Counted from the stretch's first letter, positions 7,971 through 17,734 are shown. The stretch is 64,000 bases of DNA from Pseudomonas sp. RIT409 (GCF_003052515.2 NZ_QARE02000001.1:62001-126000); one strand, 5' to 3'. The notes: generated by a model from the letters alone, not told the origin. Program-made: numbers and translations.

Positions 7971-10900
7971 ATGACACGGTTCACACACACCCTGTTTCCT
8001 CCCCTGCAACGGGACTATTCAACACTGGCGCTGCGCTCGCTGCTCATCAGCGGCCTGGTGACCCCGGTCCAGGGAGGCGACGGCGGCGTGAACATCGTCA
8101 CCGTGGACAGTCCGCTTGGGTTGCTGGTGGCAGTGGACCCCTGGTTGCGCATGGCAAGCGGTGATCATATCGACCTTTATTGGGATGACACGCTGGTGGG
8201 AGGGCAAGATGTCGGGGATCAGGAGGTCGACCAGCGCCTGCTGTTTTTCATTGCTTCTGAACGGGTCGTGCCTGGCTGGGCAGAAAAGGTGTATTACCGC
8301 CTGACGCGTCAGGGCTCGACCACATCCGAAGATTCCGTCGCCCTGCGCATCAGGGTCAAACTCGATGCGCCCGGCGGTGTGGACAAGGACCCCCATCTTC
8401 CTGGCCACTCGGAGCTGGCCGCCCCTCGCCTGCCACAGGATGTGATCGACAACGGGGTCGACGCCGAATGGGCTGCCAAAGGTGTTCCGGCTGAAATTGC
8501 CGCCTACCCTGGGCGCGCCGCACGGGACACCCTCGAGCTGCAATGGGGCGATGCCTTCCTGAGGCATACAGTCACCGACGCTGAAGCGGCCGGCAGTGGA
8601 CCGATCACCATGACCGTTGACCAGGCCACGATCCTGGCAGGCGGCGACTCGCCCAATCTGCTGGTGCATTACCAAGTCTTCGACGAGGTCTGGAACTTTT
8701 CTTCCGACTGGTCGCTGCGCACATTCATCGGCGTCGAGGCAGGCGCACAGCGTCTCGATGCACCCATCATCAAGGAAGCCTTCAACGAGGTAATCGACCT
8801 CGGACAATTGGGGGACGACGATGTCACGATACAGATCGAAGTCCGGGGCCCGCCTTTCGAGTTGAATGATCGGGTCACCATGACCTGGATCGGCACTCCG
8901 AGAACCGGCGCCCCACGGACCTACGAGGCCACCGTCACCCTCAGCAACATACCGTCGGTGACCGAAGTCAAGGTGCCCAACGCCGAAATCCGCGCCCTGC
9001 TCGAAGGACGAGGGCAAGCCAGTTACGTATTGAACAAGGCCAACGGGAGTCCGCCGCAATCCTCCAAGCGTGCCTTTGCCAGCATCACGGGCAAGATTCC
9101 GCTGCCCGCCCCCGATGTGTTCGAAGCGGTCGGGAACACGCTCGACCCCGGCCTTGATCGGGCCCATGCGGTCATTCCCGTATACGAGAAGATGGCCAAC
9201 GGCGACCTGATCAACCTGATCTGGCTCGGAGTGACACAGAACGGCACGCCGCTGCTTTACGAAGCGCAGCACTCGGTGACGGCGAACGAAGTGGGGGCGG
9301 TGATTTACATCCCGGTGGTGGGCCAATTCATCGGCCCTCTCGTCAATGGCACGCTGGACGTCAGCTATCGCGTGTCCAACGATGCCCTCGCCCCACAGGA
9401 TGTGAGAGTCTCCAGCCACACTTCGCTGGTCGTTGCCCAACGCCTCGCCGAACTGCCCGCACCGTCGGTGGATGAGGCCGAAGACGATGTACTCGACCCT
9501 GAAAGCGTCCCTCAAAACGCCACCTTGCGAGTGCCGTACACCGGCACCGCCGTGGGTGACGTCCTGACCTGGTACTGGCAAGGCGAATCACCTGACGGCA
9601 GCGCCAGTGACTGGGTGCCCATCACAAGCCTGGTGGCTGGCAAACCCTTGACGTTCAATATCCCCAGGTCGCTGATCGAGCCGAACATCAACAACCTCGT
9701 GAAGCTGTACTACAGCCTGAAACTTTCCAGCACCGGTAGATACCAGTACTCGAAGGTGCTGGAACTGACCATCGGCAAGCTCATTGGCCTGTTGCCCGCG
9801 CCGACGGTGCTGGAGGCCGCCGGCGACGACACCCTCGATCCGATGCAGGCTCAAAGTGGCGCCACCGTCCAGGTGAGCTACGAAAGCATGGACCCGCAGG
9901 ACGTGATCACGCTGGTGTGGCTGGGCACACCCGGCACGGGCTCGCCGCCCGAGCAATCCAAATCCGGCAACGCTGGCCGTGAAGTCGAGTTTGCGATACC
10001 CGCCGCCGTCATTGGCGCCAACATCGGTCACTCGGTGCAAATTAGCTATCGGGTCAAGCGCTACCTCACCGAGAAAAAATCAGAGCTGCGGCTGCTGACC
10101 ATCAAGCCCATCGCTGATAGCCAGCTGCCTTCGCCGGACATCACTCAGGCCGACAAGCCGACCAAAGTCCTGAACCTTGCGACATTCAGCGGGGATGCAA
10201 CGACGACCCTTGGCAAATGGCCCTTCATCGCCCTGGGTCAGCGGGTGTGGCTGCATCTTGCGGGCGAAACCGAAAGCGGTGGACCTCAAACCATCAAGCT
10301 GCTCGATGGCAAGGAAATCACCAGTGGGCAGGTCAGTGCTGGGCTGTCGGAAACCGTGCCACGAACAGCGCTGGAACAACTGGGGCAGGACACCCCGCTC
10401 GACGTGGTCTGCAAAGTCGCCTTCAGCGAAACCGCCATCGAAGACACCGCACTGCCCTTCCCCATCACCGAGTATGTGTTCAAACGCCATCACGACTGGG
10501 TCACGCCAGTCATCGTCAGCGTCAAGGATGCCAAAGGCGAAGTGGCCAACGGCGGGACGACGTTCGACACCACCCTCGACCTCAGCGGCACAGGGACGAT
10601 CGACACCGAACTGGAAATACTGGACGGCACCGGGCGTCTGACCACCACGCGCACCACGCTGTCGGGGAGCTGGGCGGTCAAGCTGACGACCCTGCGCCCG
10701 AAAACCTACAGCGTGACCGCCAGGGCCCTGGATGGCAGCGGCATGGTCTCGCAACCGCGTACCTGGGAAGTGTTTGCCAATCTCACGCCGACGATCGAGA
10801 AGGTGGTGGACAGCAGAGGGCCCGTCAGCAATGGAGGAACGACGGTGGACACCACCGTCACGCTTTCAGGCAAGGCCAGCCCGGACCAACGCATAGAACT

Positions 10901-12479
10901 GTTCGACGGCACCTCGTCACAAGGCACGGCAACGGCAGATTCGATAGGTTCATGGTCCCGGCCGGTGACGGGATTGGCCGTGCGCGAGCACCCCTTCAAA
11001 GCCCGGGCGCTGTACGGAACAGGGCCCGAGTCGACGGTCTGGCGCCTTACCGTTGCAGCCGCCGTGACGCCGACGATCAGCAGTATCAAGGGGACCGCAG
11101 GTACGGAAATCCCGGCAGACGGCTTCACGACCGACACAAGCGTCACCCTCACCGGCGCGGCCAGCGCCAATCAGCAGGTCGAGATTTTCGACGGCACCAC
11201 AACCAGAGGTAAAGCAACCGCCAATGCCGCCGGCGTGTGGACCTTGCCAATAACCGGACTGACCCTGACGAGCCACGCCATGAAAGCCAAGGCGCTTTAT
11301 GGCAATGGTGCCGAATCGGCAGTACGCCGCTTCACGGTTGTGGCGGTGGTCAATCCGACGATCACGTCGGTGCTCGACCCGAAAAACACCCCTGTCGCGA
11401 ACGGCGGATCCACCTACGCCTCAAGCGTTACCGCATCAGGCCAGGCGTCGATTCGTCAAGTGGTCGAAGTGTTTGACGGCGCGACATCGAAGGGCACGGC
11501 GACGGCGAGTGCTACAGGCGCCTGGACCCGTGCAGTCAGCGGTCTGGCTCCGGGCAACCACTCGCTGACGGCGAAAGCGTTGTATGCCAGCAAACCGGTT
11601 TCCTCAGCCTGGACGTTTCAGGTAAAGGCGGCGGTAGTACCGACGATTACCAGTGTTCGGGACTCCAAGGGAGAGGTTTCCAACAATGGCTCGACCACCG
11701 CCACGACAGTAACGGCCTCCGGCAAAGCAGCACCGAGCGAGCACGTTGAGGTGTTCGACGGGGCCGCGTCCAAAGGAACAGCGTCTGTCAGCGCTGCCGG
11801 AGACTGGACCCACACGGTATCCACGCTCGCCCTGGGTGCCCACAGCCTCAAGGCCACCGCAAGATACGCAGACCAGCCGTCATCGAACGTTCGAACCTTC
11901 ACCGTGGTCTCGCCCATCCCTGACTTCGTGCTGGATACATCGCCCGTAAGCTTGAGCGGCAGGGTGTACATTCTCGGCGGACACCCCAACCTTGATCCAT
12001 CGCCCTGGCCAAGCGGTACGACCTCCACGAGGACGCCCAGGAGTGGCGTTGCACCCTATGGTTATACATCGAGCAATACAAACGTCGCTCGCGTCGATTC
12101 AAACGGCACGGTCTATTCACGAGGTAATGGCATCGCGATGATCACCGTCCGGGACAGCCAGGGGCGGTCGGGCAGTTACACCGTCAACGTCAGTGGCGTG
12201 ACCGTGGTGACCGGATTTGGCAACGATACGTATCCCAATGCAAATAATGCCGTAGCCCGTGGCGGTAAACGGCTTCCCAGCCATGACGAGCAAAACCAGA
12301 TAGCCACGGCATATCTAGGGCGCTGGCCAATGGGAGGTGGTCTGTATTGGTCCACTACGCCTGGTAATGGCCTCAATACCGTGCGCTGCAAAGATATGGT
12401 GGCCGGTGGCTGGGCAGACCTGAGAACCACATCTGTATGGGGAATCGGATGGAGTTACGCCAACATTATCGGTATTTGA
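7971..12479 (+). CDS. Giant Ig-like repeat protein with lectin-like tail
   Basis: The 1502-residue protein starts at ATG 7971, preceded by AGAAAGGACTCC; an upstream ATG at 7920 lacks a good ribosome site. No signal peptide is visible. Residues 1 to about 840 are divergent Ig-like domains homologous to those of the protein at 1076-6109, sharing GGVD, PGHS, NGVDA and ATILAGGDS landmarks. Residues about 842-1313 are five 95-residue Ig repeats with VEIFDG-type cores, the same type as in the truncated gene at the left edge. A Big_2-like domain with SSNTNVARVDSNG and MITVRDSQG motifs follows, then a C-terminal 85-residue domain with GGKRLPSHDE, LGRWP and LYWSTT motifs. That tail resembles the lectin-like ends of inverse-autotransporter adhesins. 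The role is probably extracellular binding; the export route is unknown. Confidence 0.8.
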   Translation: MTRFTHTLFPPLQRDYSTLALRSLLISGLVTPVQGGDGGVNIVTVDSPLGLLVAVDPWLRMASGDHIDLYWDDTLVGGQDVGDQEVDQRLLFFIASERVVPGWAEKVYYRLTRQGSTTSEDSVALRIRVKLDAPGGVDKDPHLPGHSELAAPRLPQDVIDNGVDAEWAAKGVPAEIAAYPGRAARDTLELQWGDAFLRHTVTDAEAAGSGPITMTVDQATILAGGDSPNLLVHYQVFDEVWNFSSDWSLRTFIGVEAGAQRLDAPIIKEAFNEVIDLGQLGDDDVTIQIEVRGPPFELNDRVTMTWIGTPRTGAPRTYEATVTLSNIPSVTEVKVPNAEIRALLEGRGQASYVLNKANGSPPQSSKRAFASITGKIPLPAPDVFEAVGNTLDPGLDRAHAVIPVYEKMANGDLINLIWLGVTQNGTPLLYEAQHSVTANEVGAVIYIPVVGQFIGPLVNGTLDVSYRVSNDALAPQDVRVSSHTSLVVAQRLAELPAPSVDEAEDDVLDPESVPQNATLRVPYTGTAVGDVLTWYWQGESPDGSASDWVPITSLVAGKPLTFNIPRSLIEPNINNLVKLYYSLKLSSTGRYQYSKVLELTIGKLIGLLPAPTVLEAAGDDTLDPMQAQSGATVQVSYESMDPQDVITLVWLGTPGTGSPPEQSKSGNAGREVEFAIPAAVIGANIGHSVQISYRVKRYLTEKKSELRLLTIKPIADSQLPSPDITQADKPTKVLNLATFSGDATTTLGKWPFIALGQRVWLHLAGETESGGPQTIKLLDGKEITSGQVSAGLSETVPRTALEQLGQDTPLDVVCKVAFSETAIEDTALPFPITEYVFKRHHDWVTPVIVSVKDAKGEVANGGTTFDTTLDLSGTGTIDTELEILDGTGRLTTTRTTLSGSWAVKLTTLRPKTYSVTARALDGSGMVSQPRTWEVFANLTPTIEKVVDSRGPVSNGGTTVDTTVTLSGKASPDQRIELFDGTSSQGTATADSIGSWSRPVTGLAVREHPFKARALYGTGPESTVWRLTVAAAVTPTISSIKGTAGTEIPADGFTTDTSVTLTGAASANQQVEIFDGTTTRGKATANAAGVWTLPITGLTLTSHAMKAKALYGNGAESAVRRFTVVAVVNPTITSVLDPKNTPVANGGSTYASSVTASGQASIRQVVEVFDGATSKGTATASATGAWTRAVSGLAPGNHSLTAKALYASKPVSSAWTFQVKAAVVPTITSVRDSKGEVSNNGSTTATTVTASGKAAPSEHVEVFDGAASKGTASVSAAGDWTHTVSTLALGAHSLKATARYADQPSSNVRTFTVVSPIPDFVLDTSPVSLSGRVYILGGHPNLDPSPWPSGTTSTRTPRSGVAPYGYTSSNTNVARVDSNGTVYSRGNGIAMITVRDSQGRSGSYTVNVSGVTVVTGFGNDTYPNANNAVARGGKRLPSHDEQNQIATAYLGRWPMGGGLYWSTTPGNGLNTVRCKDMVAGGWADLRTTSVWGIGWSYANIIGI
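10497..11911 (+). repeat. Five tandem 95-residue Ig-like domains
   Basis: Domains begin near 10497, 10782, 11062, 11349 and 11635, a period of about 285 bp. Each starts with a P-T-I or P-V-I strand and carries GGTT(V/F)DTT, a VE-x-FDG core and a final F-x-V strand. Sequence identity between units is much lower than in the three units at 1-750, so these are older copies. Confidence 0.85.
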
Positions 12480-12484
12480 TTGAG

Positions 12485-12516
12485 CGCCGACAGAATGCAA
12501 ATGCATTCAGTCGGCG
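12485..12516. terminator. Bidirectional terminator between convergent genes
   Basis: The nested arms CGCCGAC-A-GAATGCA and TGCATTC-A-GTCGGCG form a near-perfect 15-bp stem with loop AA. It sits 6 bases past the stop at 12479 and 7 bases from the minus-strand stop at 12523, and serves both convergent genes. The T-run (TTTC) is short. Confidence 0.8.
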
Positions 12517-12522
12517 TTTCGC

Positions 12523-15456
12523 TTACCAGCTAAACCGCAACCCCACATTCGCCCCGAACGGCTGTTCAATGTGCTCGCCACTGGCGTAATCAAAATCGGC
12601 ATGAACCTGCAGCCGGTCATTGAACGCTACGGCGATACCGGCCCCCAGCTCGCCACGAGAACCGGATAGGTCATTGTTGAAGACATTGTTGTTGACCTGC
12701 ACCTCGTTGTTTTTCGCGAACTCGTGAACGCCTGCAACACGTACATAAGGCTGCAAGACCTTGCCGTCCTGCAACGCGAAATTCCGCCCGGCAGTCACGC
12801 CAACCTTGCCCAGCAGCGAGCGTGTGCGATCACCCTCGGCCTCCATGCCGTTGTCCAGGCCGTAATCCTTGCCCTGAATGACCACCGCAGACCACTGGGT
12901 AAAGGGCTCGACGAAATAGCCATCGTTCAATTTGATGTGGCGCCCGAACTCCACCGAACCGCCCATGCCGACGTTGTCGTAGTCACCCTTGGCGCGGGTG
13001 CCATCGCTCATGCTGACTTTCGAGTCGTTGCGAAAGCGGTTGAACTTGAGCACACCGTCAAAGTAGTAGCCGCTTTCCTGATCGAGCCATGTGGTGTACG
13101 CGCCTACGTAGTAGCTCTTGACCGTGCCTGAGGTGCCGCGGCTCAGATTCAGGTCGGAGTCGCTGTAACCGGCAAGTGCACCGATCAACCATTGACCATC
13201 GCCGAAGGGAAGCGGCGCATCGGCGCCGAGCGAAAGCCCCTGTTGAGTCTGCTTGTAACCCAGCCCCGACGCCTCATCGACGTTGTATTTGTTGCCGTAG
13301 GTCCGCACCCACCCGCCGGCCTTACCGCCATTGAAACGCAGCTCGCCCATGCGGCTGCGCAGCGAGGTCAGTTCGCCGTACCACACGGTAGGCGCGGTGT
13401 TGAACAGCGCGAGTACCGAAGCGGTGCCAGGGCTGACCGTCGCCGTGCTCGGGTCCAGAAACCAGTCGGTCCCGCCTGAGCCATTGGCCACCGAACTCAA
13501 AGCGTAGGAATAGGTGCCCACGTCAACCGGACGACCATTGGCCAGCGCAAATGTCGCATCGCCACCGGCGGTGCGGACCATGGTCAGCGCCTCGGGAGAG
13601 ACTGGATCGACGCCCGAACCGGCCACCAACAAGGTATGGCTGCCCGTTGCAGAACCGGTGACATTGAGGGTGTCGTGCTGGTTAGTGGCGTAATCGACAT
13701 CCATGACAAAGGTGCCGCTGCCGGACAGGTTGCCCACATCCAGCTGGAAGAATTCATTTTCCGCGCCGAATTTGACGACCCCGGTGTCCATCACCAGAGT
13801 GTTGAGTGCGGTGGAGGCGGTCATGTTCCAGACCGAAGGATCCCCGACGGTCAATTTATCGACACCAATGAGATTGCCGGTGAACACCGAATCGTTTTGC
13901 AGCGACACCACGCCGGAGCCATCGCTGGTGATATCGCCCGTCATCGAACTGGCACTGAGACTGACCGAATCGATGCCCGTGACGTCCCCCGTAAGCGTAG
14001 AGCCGTTGTTCAAGGTCAGCGCCCCCGTTCCAGTGCCGGCGACGTTGCCCTTCAGTGAACTGGCACTGAGATTGACCGAGTCGATGCCGGTTACGCTGCC
14101 CGTCAGCGAACTGGCATCGAGATTGATCGTGTCGATGCCCGTGACGTCCCCCGCAAGCGTAGAACCGTTGTTCACCGTCAGCGCCCCTGTCCCACTGCCG
14201 GTGACGTTGCCCGTCAGTGAACTGGCATCGAGACTCACCGTGTCGGTGCCCGTGACGTCCCCCTCAAGCGAAGAGCCATTGCTCAAAGTCAGCGCCCCTG
14301 TGCCACTGCCGGTAAGGTTGCCCACCAGCGAGCTGGCATCGAGACCGACCGTGTCAATGCCCGAGACATTGCCCCTGAGCACAGAGCCGTTGTTCAGCGT
14401 CAGCGCCCCTGTGCCACTGCCGGTGACGGTGCCCACCAGCGAGCTGGCATCGAGACTGACCGTGTCGATGCCCGAGACGTTGCCCGTGAGCACAGAGCCG
14501 TTGTTCAGCGCCAACACGCCGGTGCTGGTGGCGTCTGCGGAGACATCGCCAGTCAACCCGCCGTGATCGAACGTCAGGTTGGCGACACTGCTGTTTGTGA
14601 TGCCGATGTTGCCGGTGACATCGCTGTTTTGCAGCAGGACATTGGCAATCGCCGAGTTATCCACCTCTAACGCATTGCCGTTACCCCCGATAAGGGTCGT
14701 GCCGTTGGTCAAGGTGAAGCTGGCGGCCTTGGATGCTCGTTGGCCATCAATCCGGATAGCGGCACCGCTGATGCCCTCCACGCGGGTACCGTCGAGATTG
14801 ACCGTACCCACCCTCGCGTCCAACGAGTTGACACGGTACAACAAGCCATTCAATCCCCCTGTCACGCGGCTGGCACTCAGGTTCATGTCGGAACCGATAC
14901 CGCGCATGCCATAACTGGTCGCCCCCGTACCGGTGACGGTGGTGCCGGTCATGTTCAGCGAGCCGGTGAGCATGGTAAGCCCCCCGGTCGTGCCACTGAC
15001 CGATCCGCCATTGAACACGAACGCGGAACCCGAACCATTGACCCCTCGATTACCGGCCACACCGATTCCGTTGGTATTGATAACGGTCGCATTGGTCAGC
15101 GTCGCCGAGGCATCAGTGACACTCAGGGCAGTGGTGCCGTTATTGGCAATGATGCTTGAATCACTGACGTTGCCAACCGACCCGGCATCCAGCGCAATGG
15201 TCTGTGCCGTGCTGTTGGCAAGCAGGTTTACCGTCCCGGCCACGCCTCCGCCGGTCAGACTCAGGATCTGACCGCCGCTGACAGTGAGTGTGGCGTCCGG
15301 GGCCATGGTCCAGCTTTCGACGGGGTCCGTCGGACCGACGACCACCGACTCACCGGGTAGCAGCGTTCGGGCCTGAACACCTGAAACGACGCAGAACACC
15401 AACGGAAAAACGGCTGGGTATTTGAAATAGCAAGAGTTACTACGGGACTTAGCCAT
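12523..15456 (-). CDS. Autotransporter with pertactin-type passenger and outer-membrane beta-barrel
   Basis: The 977-residue type Va autotransporter starts at ATG 15456, preceded by AAGGAGGTGGTC. The signal peptide has the hydrophobic core AVFPLVFCVVSG and cuts near VQA-RTL. The passenger (about 40-690) is a Ser/Thr/Asn/Gly-rich beta-helix containing 37-residue repeats with the motifs LDASSL, GTGALTLNNGS and VTGIDTV. The C-terminal 265 residues are a 12-strand-type barrel beginning near WYGELTSLRSRMGELR and ending in GLRFSW, a terminal aromatic expected for BAM-mediated insertion. No RGD, protease or lipase motif was seen, so the passenger is probably an adhesin. The gene stands alone, with an AT-rich promoter region upstream and a shared terminator downstream. 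Confidence 0.92.
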   Translation of the reverse strand: MAKSRSNSCYFKYPAVFPLVFCVVSGVQARTLLPGESVVVGPTDPVESWTMAPDATLTVSGGQILSLTGGGVAGTVNLLANSTAQTIALDAGSVGNVSDSSIIANNGTTALSVTDASATLTNATVINTNGIGVAGNRGVNGSGSAFVFNGGSVSGTTGGLTMLTGSLNMTGTTVTGTGATSYGMRGIGSDMNLSASRVTGGLNGLLYRVNSLDARVGTVNLDGTRVEGISGAAIRIDGQRASKAASFTLTNGTTLIGGNGNALEVDNSAIANVLLQNSDVTGNIGITNSSVANLTFDHGGLTGDVSADATSTGVLALNNGSVLTGNVSGIDTVSLDASSLVGTVTGSGTGALTLNNGSVLRGNVSGIDTVGLDASSLVGNLTGSGTGALTLSNGSSLEGDVTGTDTVSLDASSLTGNVTGSGTGALTVNNGSTLAGDVTGIDTINLDASSLTGSVTGIDSVNLSASSLKGNVAGTGTGALTLNNGSTLTGDVTGIDSVSLSASSMTGDITSDGSGVVSLQNDSVFTGNLIGVDKLTVGDPSVWNMTASTALNTLVMDTGVVKFGAENEFFQLDVGNLSGSGTFVMDVDYATNQHDTLNVTGSATGSHTLLVAGSGVDPVSPEALTMVRTAGGDATFALANGRPVDVGTYSYALSSVANGSGGTDWFLDPSTATVSPGTASVLALFNTAPTVWYGELTSLRSRMGELRFNGGKAGGWVRTYGNKYNVDEASGLGYKQTQQGLSLGADAPLPFGDGQWLIGALAGYSDSDLNLSRGTSGTVKSYYVGAYTTWLDQESGYYFDGVLKFNRFRNDSKVSMSDGTRAKGDYDNVGMGGSVEFGRHIKLNDGYFVEPFTQWSAVVIQGKDYGLDNGMEAEGDRTRSLLGKVGVTAGRNFALQDGKVLQPYVRVAGVHEFAKNNEVQVNNNVFNNDLSGSRGELGAGIAVAFNDRLQVHADFDYASGEHIEQPFGANVGLRFSW
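13980..14520 (-). repeat. 111-bp repeats in the autotransporter passenger
   Basis: The block CAGCGCCCCTGT recurs at 14179, 14290 and 14401, an exact 111-bp (37-codon) spacing. A further related copy lies at 14017, offset by an extra 51-bp half unit. Sequence between copies is highly similar, so the array could change length by recombination or slippage. Copy breakpoints are approximate. Confidence 0.85.
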
Positions 15457-15660
15457 GACCACCTCCTTGTTATAAACGCTATCCCGCGGAACTTACATAG
15501 GACTCCGAAGGACAAGGGCGCGCAGACTACATTCTCGGATTTCTTATCTATGTAGGATATTTCCTAGTTGTTTGAGCGTAGCTTCCTATGTCAACTTTTT
15601 TAGTGCCTTTCATCCCCGTCCTCATCAACTAACGTGTACCCGTTAATGAGTGCATCCATT
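15457..15660 (-). promoter_or_regulatory. AT-rich upstream region of the autotransporter with TAGGA/TCCTA inverted repeat
   Basis: This segment is visibly AT-richer than its surroundings. It holds TAGGA-TATT-TCCTA (15553-15566) and further scattered copies of CATAGG or its complement CCTATG (near 15496 and 15586), compatible with a regulator site. I could not assign a clear -35/-10 pair. Confidence 0.3.
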
Positions 15661-15678
15661 TCGATAGACGCAAATAAC

Positions 15679-15700
15679 AAAGCCGCACAGGTGCGGCTTT
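15679..15700. terminator. Terminator of the two-gene Ig-repeat operon
   Basis: AAAGCCGCAC and GTGCGGCTTT form a perfect 10-bp stem with loop AG, 42 bases beyond the minus-strand stop at 15743. It could also act on the plus strand, where TTTGTTT follows. Confidence 0.8.
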
Positions 15701-15742
15701 GTTTGCATGAACACGGACTAGGAAAAAATGACAGGCGGACGC

Positions 15743-17734
15743 TCAGATCCTGCGCCGGGCGTTGGGTGGACACACACCTCCGGCATTTTGGGCGCCGGCA
15801 CGTATGAACGCCGATCCCTGCATCACAGGCGTGGTATCCGATACATAGGTGAGTCTGACCGACCCGTTGCGGCCCACGGGCACAATATAGTCCGTGAATT
15901 TCCCCGTCTGGACGCTGAAGCCATTACTGGCGTCTGCTGCGCTGACGTCTTTAGTAAATGTTTGAGCCGTTCCCGCCGGAACGGTGCCCACTTTGTCGGT
16001 ATAGCACTGCCAGGTAAACGTCAGCTCCTCTCCCCCCTTGAGAAGTGGGTTCGGCGGAACGTCGATGACGACATGCTGATCCGCCCCGATATAAGAAGCG
16101 CAATTCAGAGCAGGTGAACCATCAGAGGCTTGCCCCGCGTCAGGGAACTCCGGCTCTGCCAGCTTGATCGGCAGCGCCGCGCTGACATCCACCAACGTCG
16201 GGATGCACGCCTCGAGGTTCCCCGCCCCGCTGATCAACCCCACCGTATAATGTACGGGGACCTCGGTACCACTGGGCAGATCCTTGATATCATCCCACGG
16301 CACCGTGAACGTGTAGGGGCTACCTGGGGTTCCCGCAACAGGGGAAAATGTACCTACTTGGTTCTCCTGTGAATACCAGTACAGGATCATCCGCTCTCCC
16401 GTGCCTATGGGACTGTAGAGATTGACCGTCACCTCCACCGGAAGGCCTGCATCATCGTCATTGAGCACGTTATCTGTCGGGGTAGATCCTGTTCCTCTGA
16501 CGGTCACCCTCGGCAGGTTGGGGTTCACGGGGCGGGGCCTGTCCGGATTGACGGGACCCGGCACGAAGAAATCGACATCGATGGTCGTCTTAGCCGATGG
16601 AAACGTCTTGTTCCCGCGCCTGACGACATAGCTGATATCCGTTGCCAGCGGTCCCTTTGCCGCACCGTAGGCCGGTGCGAGTATCGTTGGGTAGGGAACG
16701 ATCAGCGTCATGGGGTTTTCAGCCGATAACACCTCATGGACCGCATGCACCGAGGCAGTCCCCCAAGTAAGCTCTACCAGATCATGCTCCAGCCAGTTTC
16801 CGTACAACGCGACCTTTACCAGATCTTCTCCTTCCAGCACATCGTCCAGGTTCAGGACCTTGTCGTCCACGATCCTGGGTACCAAGGGCGCAGCCAAAGG
16901 CGGAACGGGGAGCGGCTGGATGAACAGACCCGTCTCAGCGTTATCAGAGATCGGCCCCCGGTTACCCACTTTGTCGACCAGCCGGTAGTACAGATAAATC
17001 TTGCCATCACGCAAGCCCTCGAAAGCGGTGGTCGGTACTTTTACCGTCTGCGGCGTACCAACATCGGCGCTGTACACGGGCTCGGTGGGGACGGTGTTTT
17101 CGTTGTGCACATAAATTTCCAGCGAGTCGCCCACCTTCTTGTCGTTGTACGGAGGAATCGTGACAGCAACACCGCCATTAGCCGCCAGATAGTCACTGGT
17201 GATGCCGTCTGAAATGACCGTCGGATCATTGAAGGTCAAAGCTGTCGGTGACTGGTTATTGTTGGGCGGGGTTTTATCGATGATGAACGTTGTAATCGAT
17301 GAAGAGTCCGAAGACCCGACATCGATCACCACTTCATACTGAAGTTCGAACGCACCTTCTTTCTGAAAAGCATTCTTGCTCAAGGTCAATGCCATTGGAA
17401 AATCGCCTGGGTCCAGTGGCCCAGGCACTGAAATGGGGGCCTGAGCATTCTCCCAACTGGTAGCTCCCTGCGGCCGCCACTTAAACGTCAACACATCCGT
17501 TTCGCCAGCGTTTGCACTGTTTGGCCACTGAGCGATCAACACCTGCATGTCTTGCTCTTGATCTTGCCTAGGCACCAGACCGGCGAATTGGGGATCACCG
17601 CCCCACCAGTCAGGCAACACGGGCGCATTCAGAGTCAATACACCAGCCTCACGTCTGTTCTTTTTCTCCTGACTCACCCGACGCGCCAACTCCCACGCCA
17701 GGAAGTCAGGTTTACCCGCTACTTTGCTACCCAT
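15743..17734 (-). CDS. Ig-like repeat protein, second gene of minus-strand operon
   Basis: The 663-residue protein starts at ATG 17734, preceded by AAGGAGAATTTAC. The N-terminus is charged (MGSKVAGKPDF, then EKKNRRE), with no signal peptide or membrane segment. The rest is about six divergent Ig-like domains with conserved YxYRLVDKVGN and GDSLEIYV-type strands, resembling the ~100-residue domains of the giants at 1076 and 7971. It is homologous to the neighbouring gene at 17801-19125: both contain EPEFPD(A/T)G followed by NC and a late W/FxWQ segment. It ends CPPNARRRI. The genes are 66 bp apart and probably co-transcribed. No specific function is recognised. Confidence 0.75.
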   Translation of the reverse strand: MGSKVAGKPDFLAWELARRVSQEKKNRREAGVLTLNAPVLPDWWGGDPQFAGLVPRQDQEQDMQVLIAQWPNSANAGETDVLTFKWRPQGATSWENAQAPISVPGPLDPGDFPMALTLSKNAFQKEGAFELQYEVVIDVGSSDSSSITTFIIDKTPPNNNQSPTALTFNDPTVISDGITSDYLAANGGVAVTIPPYNDKKVGDSLEIYVHNENTVPTEPVYSADVGTPQTVKVPTTAFEGLRDGKIYLYYRLVDKVGNRGPISDNAETGLFIQPLPVPPLAAPLVPRIVDDKVLNLDDVLEGEDLVKVALYGNWLEHDLVELTWGTASVHAVHEVLSAENPMTLIVPYPTILAPAYGAAKGPLATDISYVVRRGNKTFPSAKTTIDVDFFVPGPVNPDRPRPVNPNLPRVTVRGTGSTPTDNVLNDDDAGLPVEVTVNLYSPIGTGERMILYWYSQENQVGTFSPVAGTPGSPYTFTVPWDDIKDLPSGTEVPVHYTVGLISGAGNLEACIPTLVDVSAALPIKLAEPEFPDAGQASDGSPALNCASYIGADQHVVIDVPPNPLLKGGEELTFTWQCYTDKVGTVPAGTAQTFTKDVSAADASNGFSVQTGKFTDYIVPVGRNGSVRLTYVSDTTPVMQGSAFIRAGAQNAGGVCPPNARRRI

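Noticed and set aside
8019..9581. Minus-strand open frame of about 520 codons opposite the second giant gene
   Set aside because: It is an antisense shadow caused by high GC; the plus strand carries clear Ig-like repeats and a good ribosome site.
13980..14520. CRISPR-like regularly spaced repeats
   Set aside because: The spacing is exactly in codon register inside an autotransporter passenger, the spacers are also repeated, and there are no cas genes.
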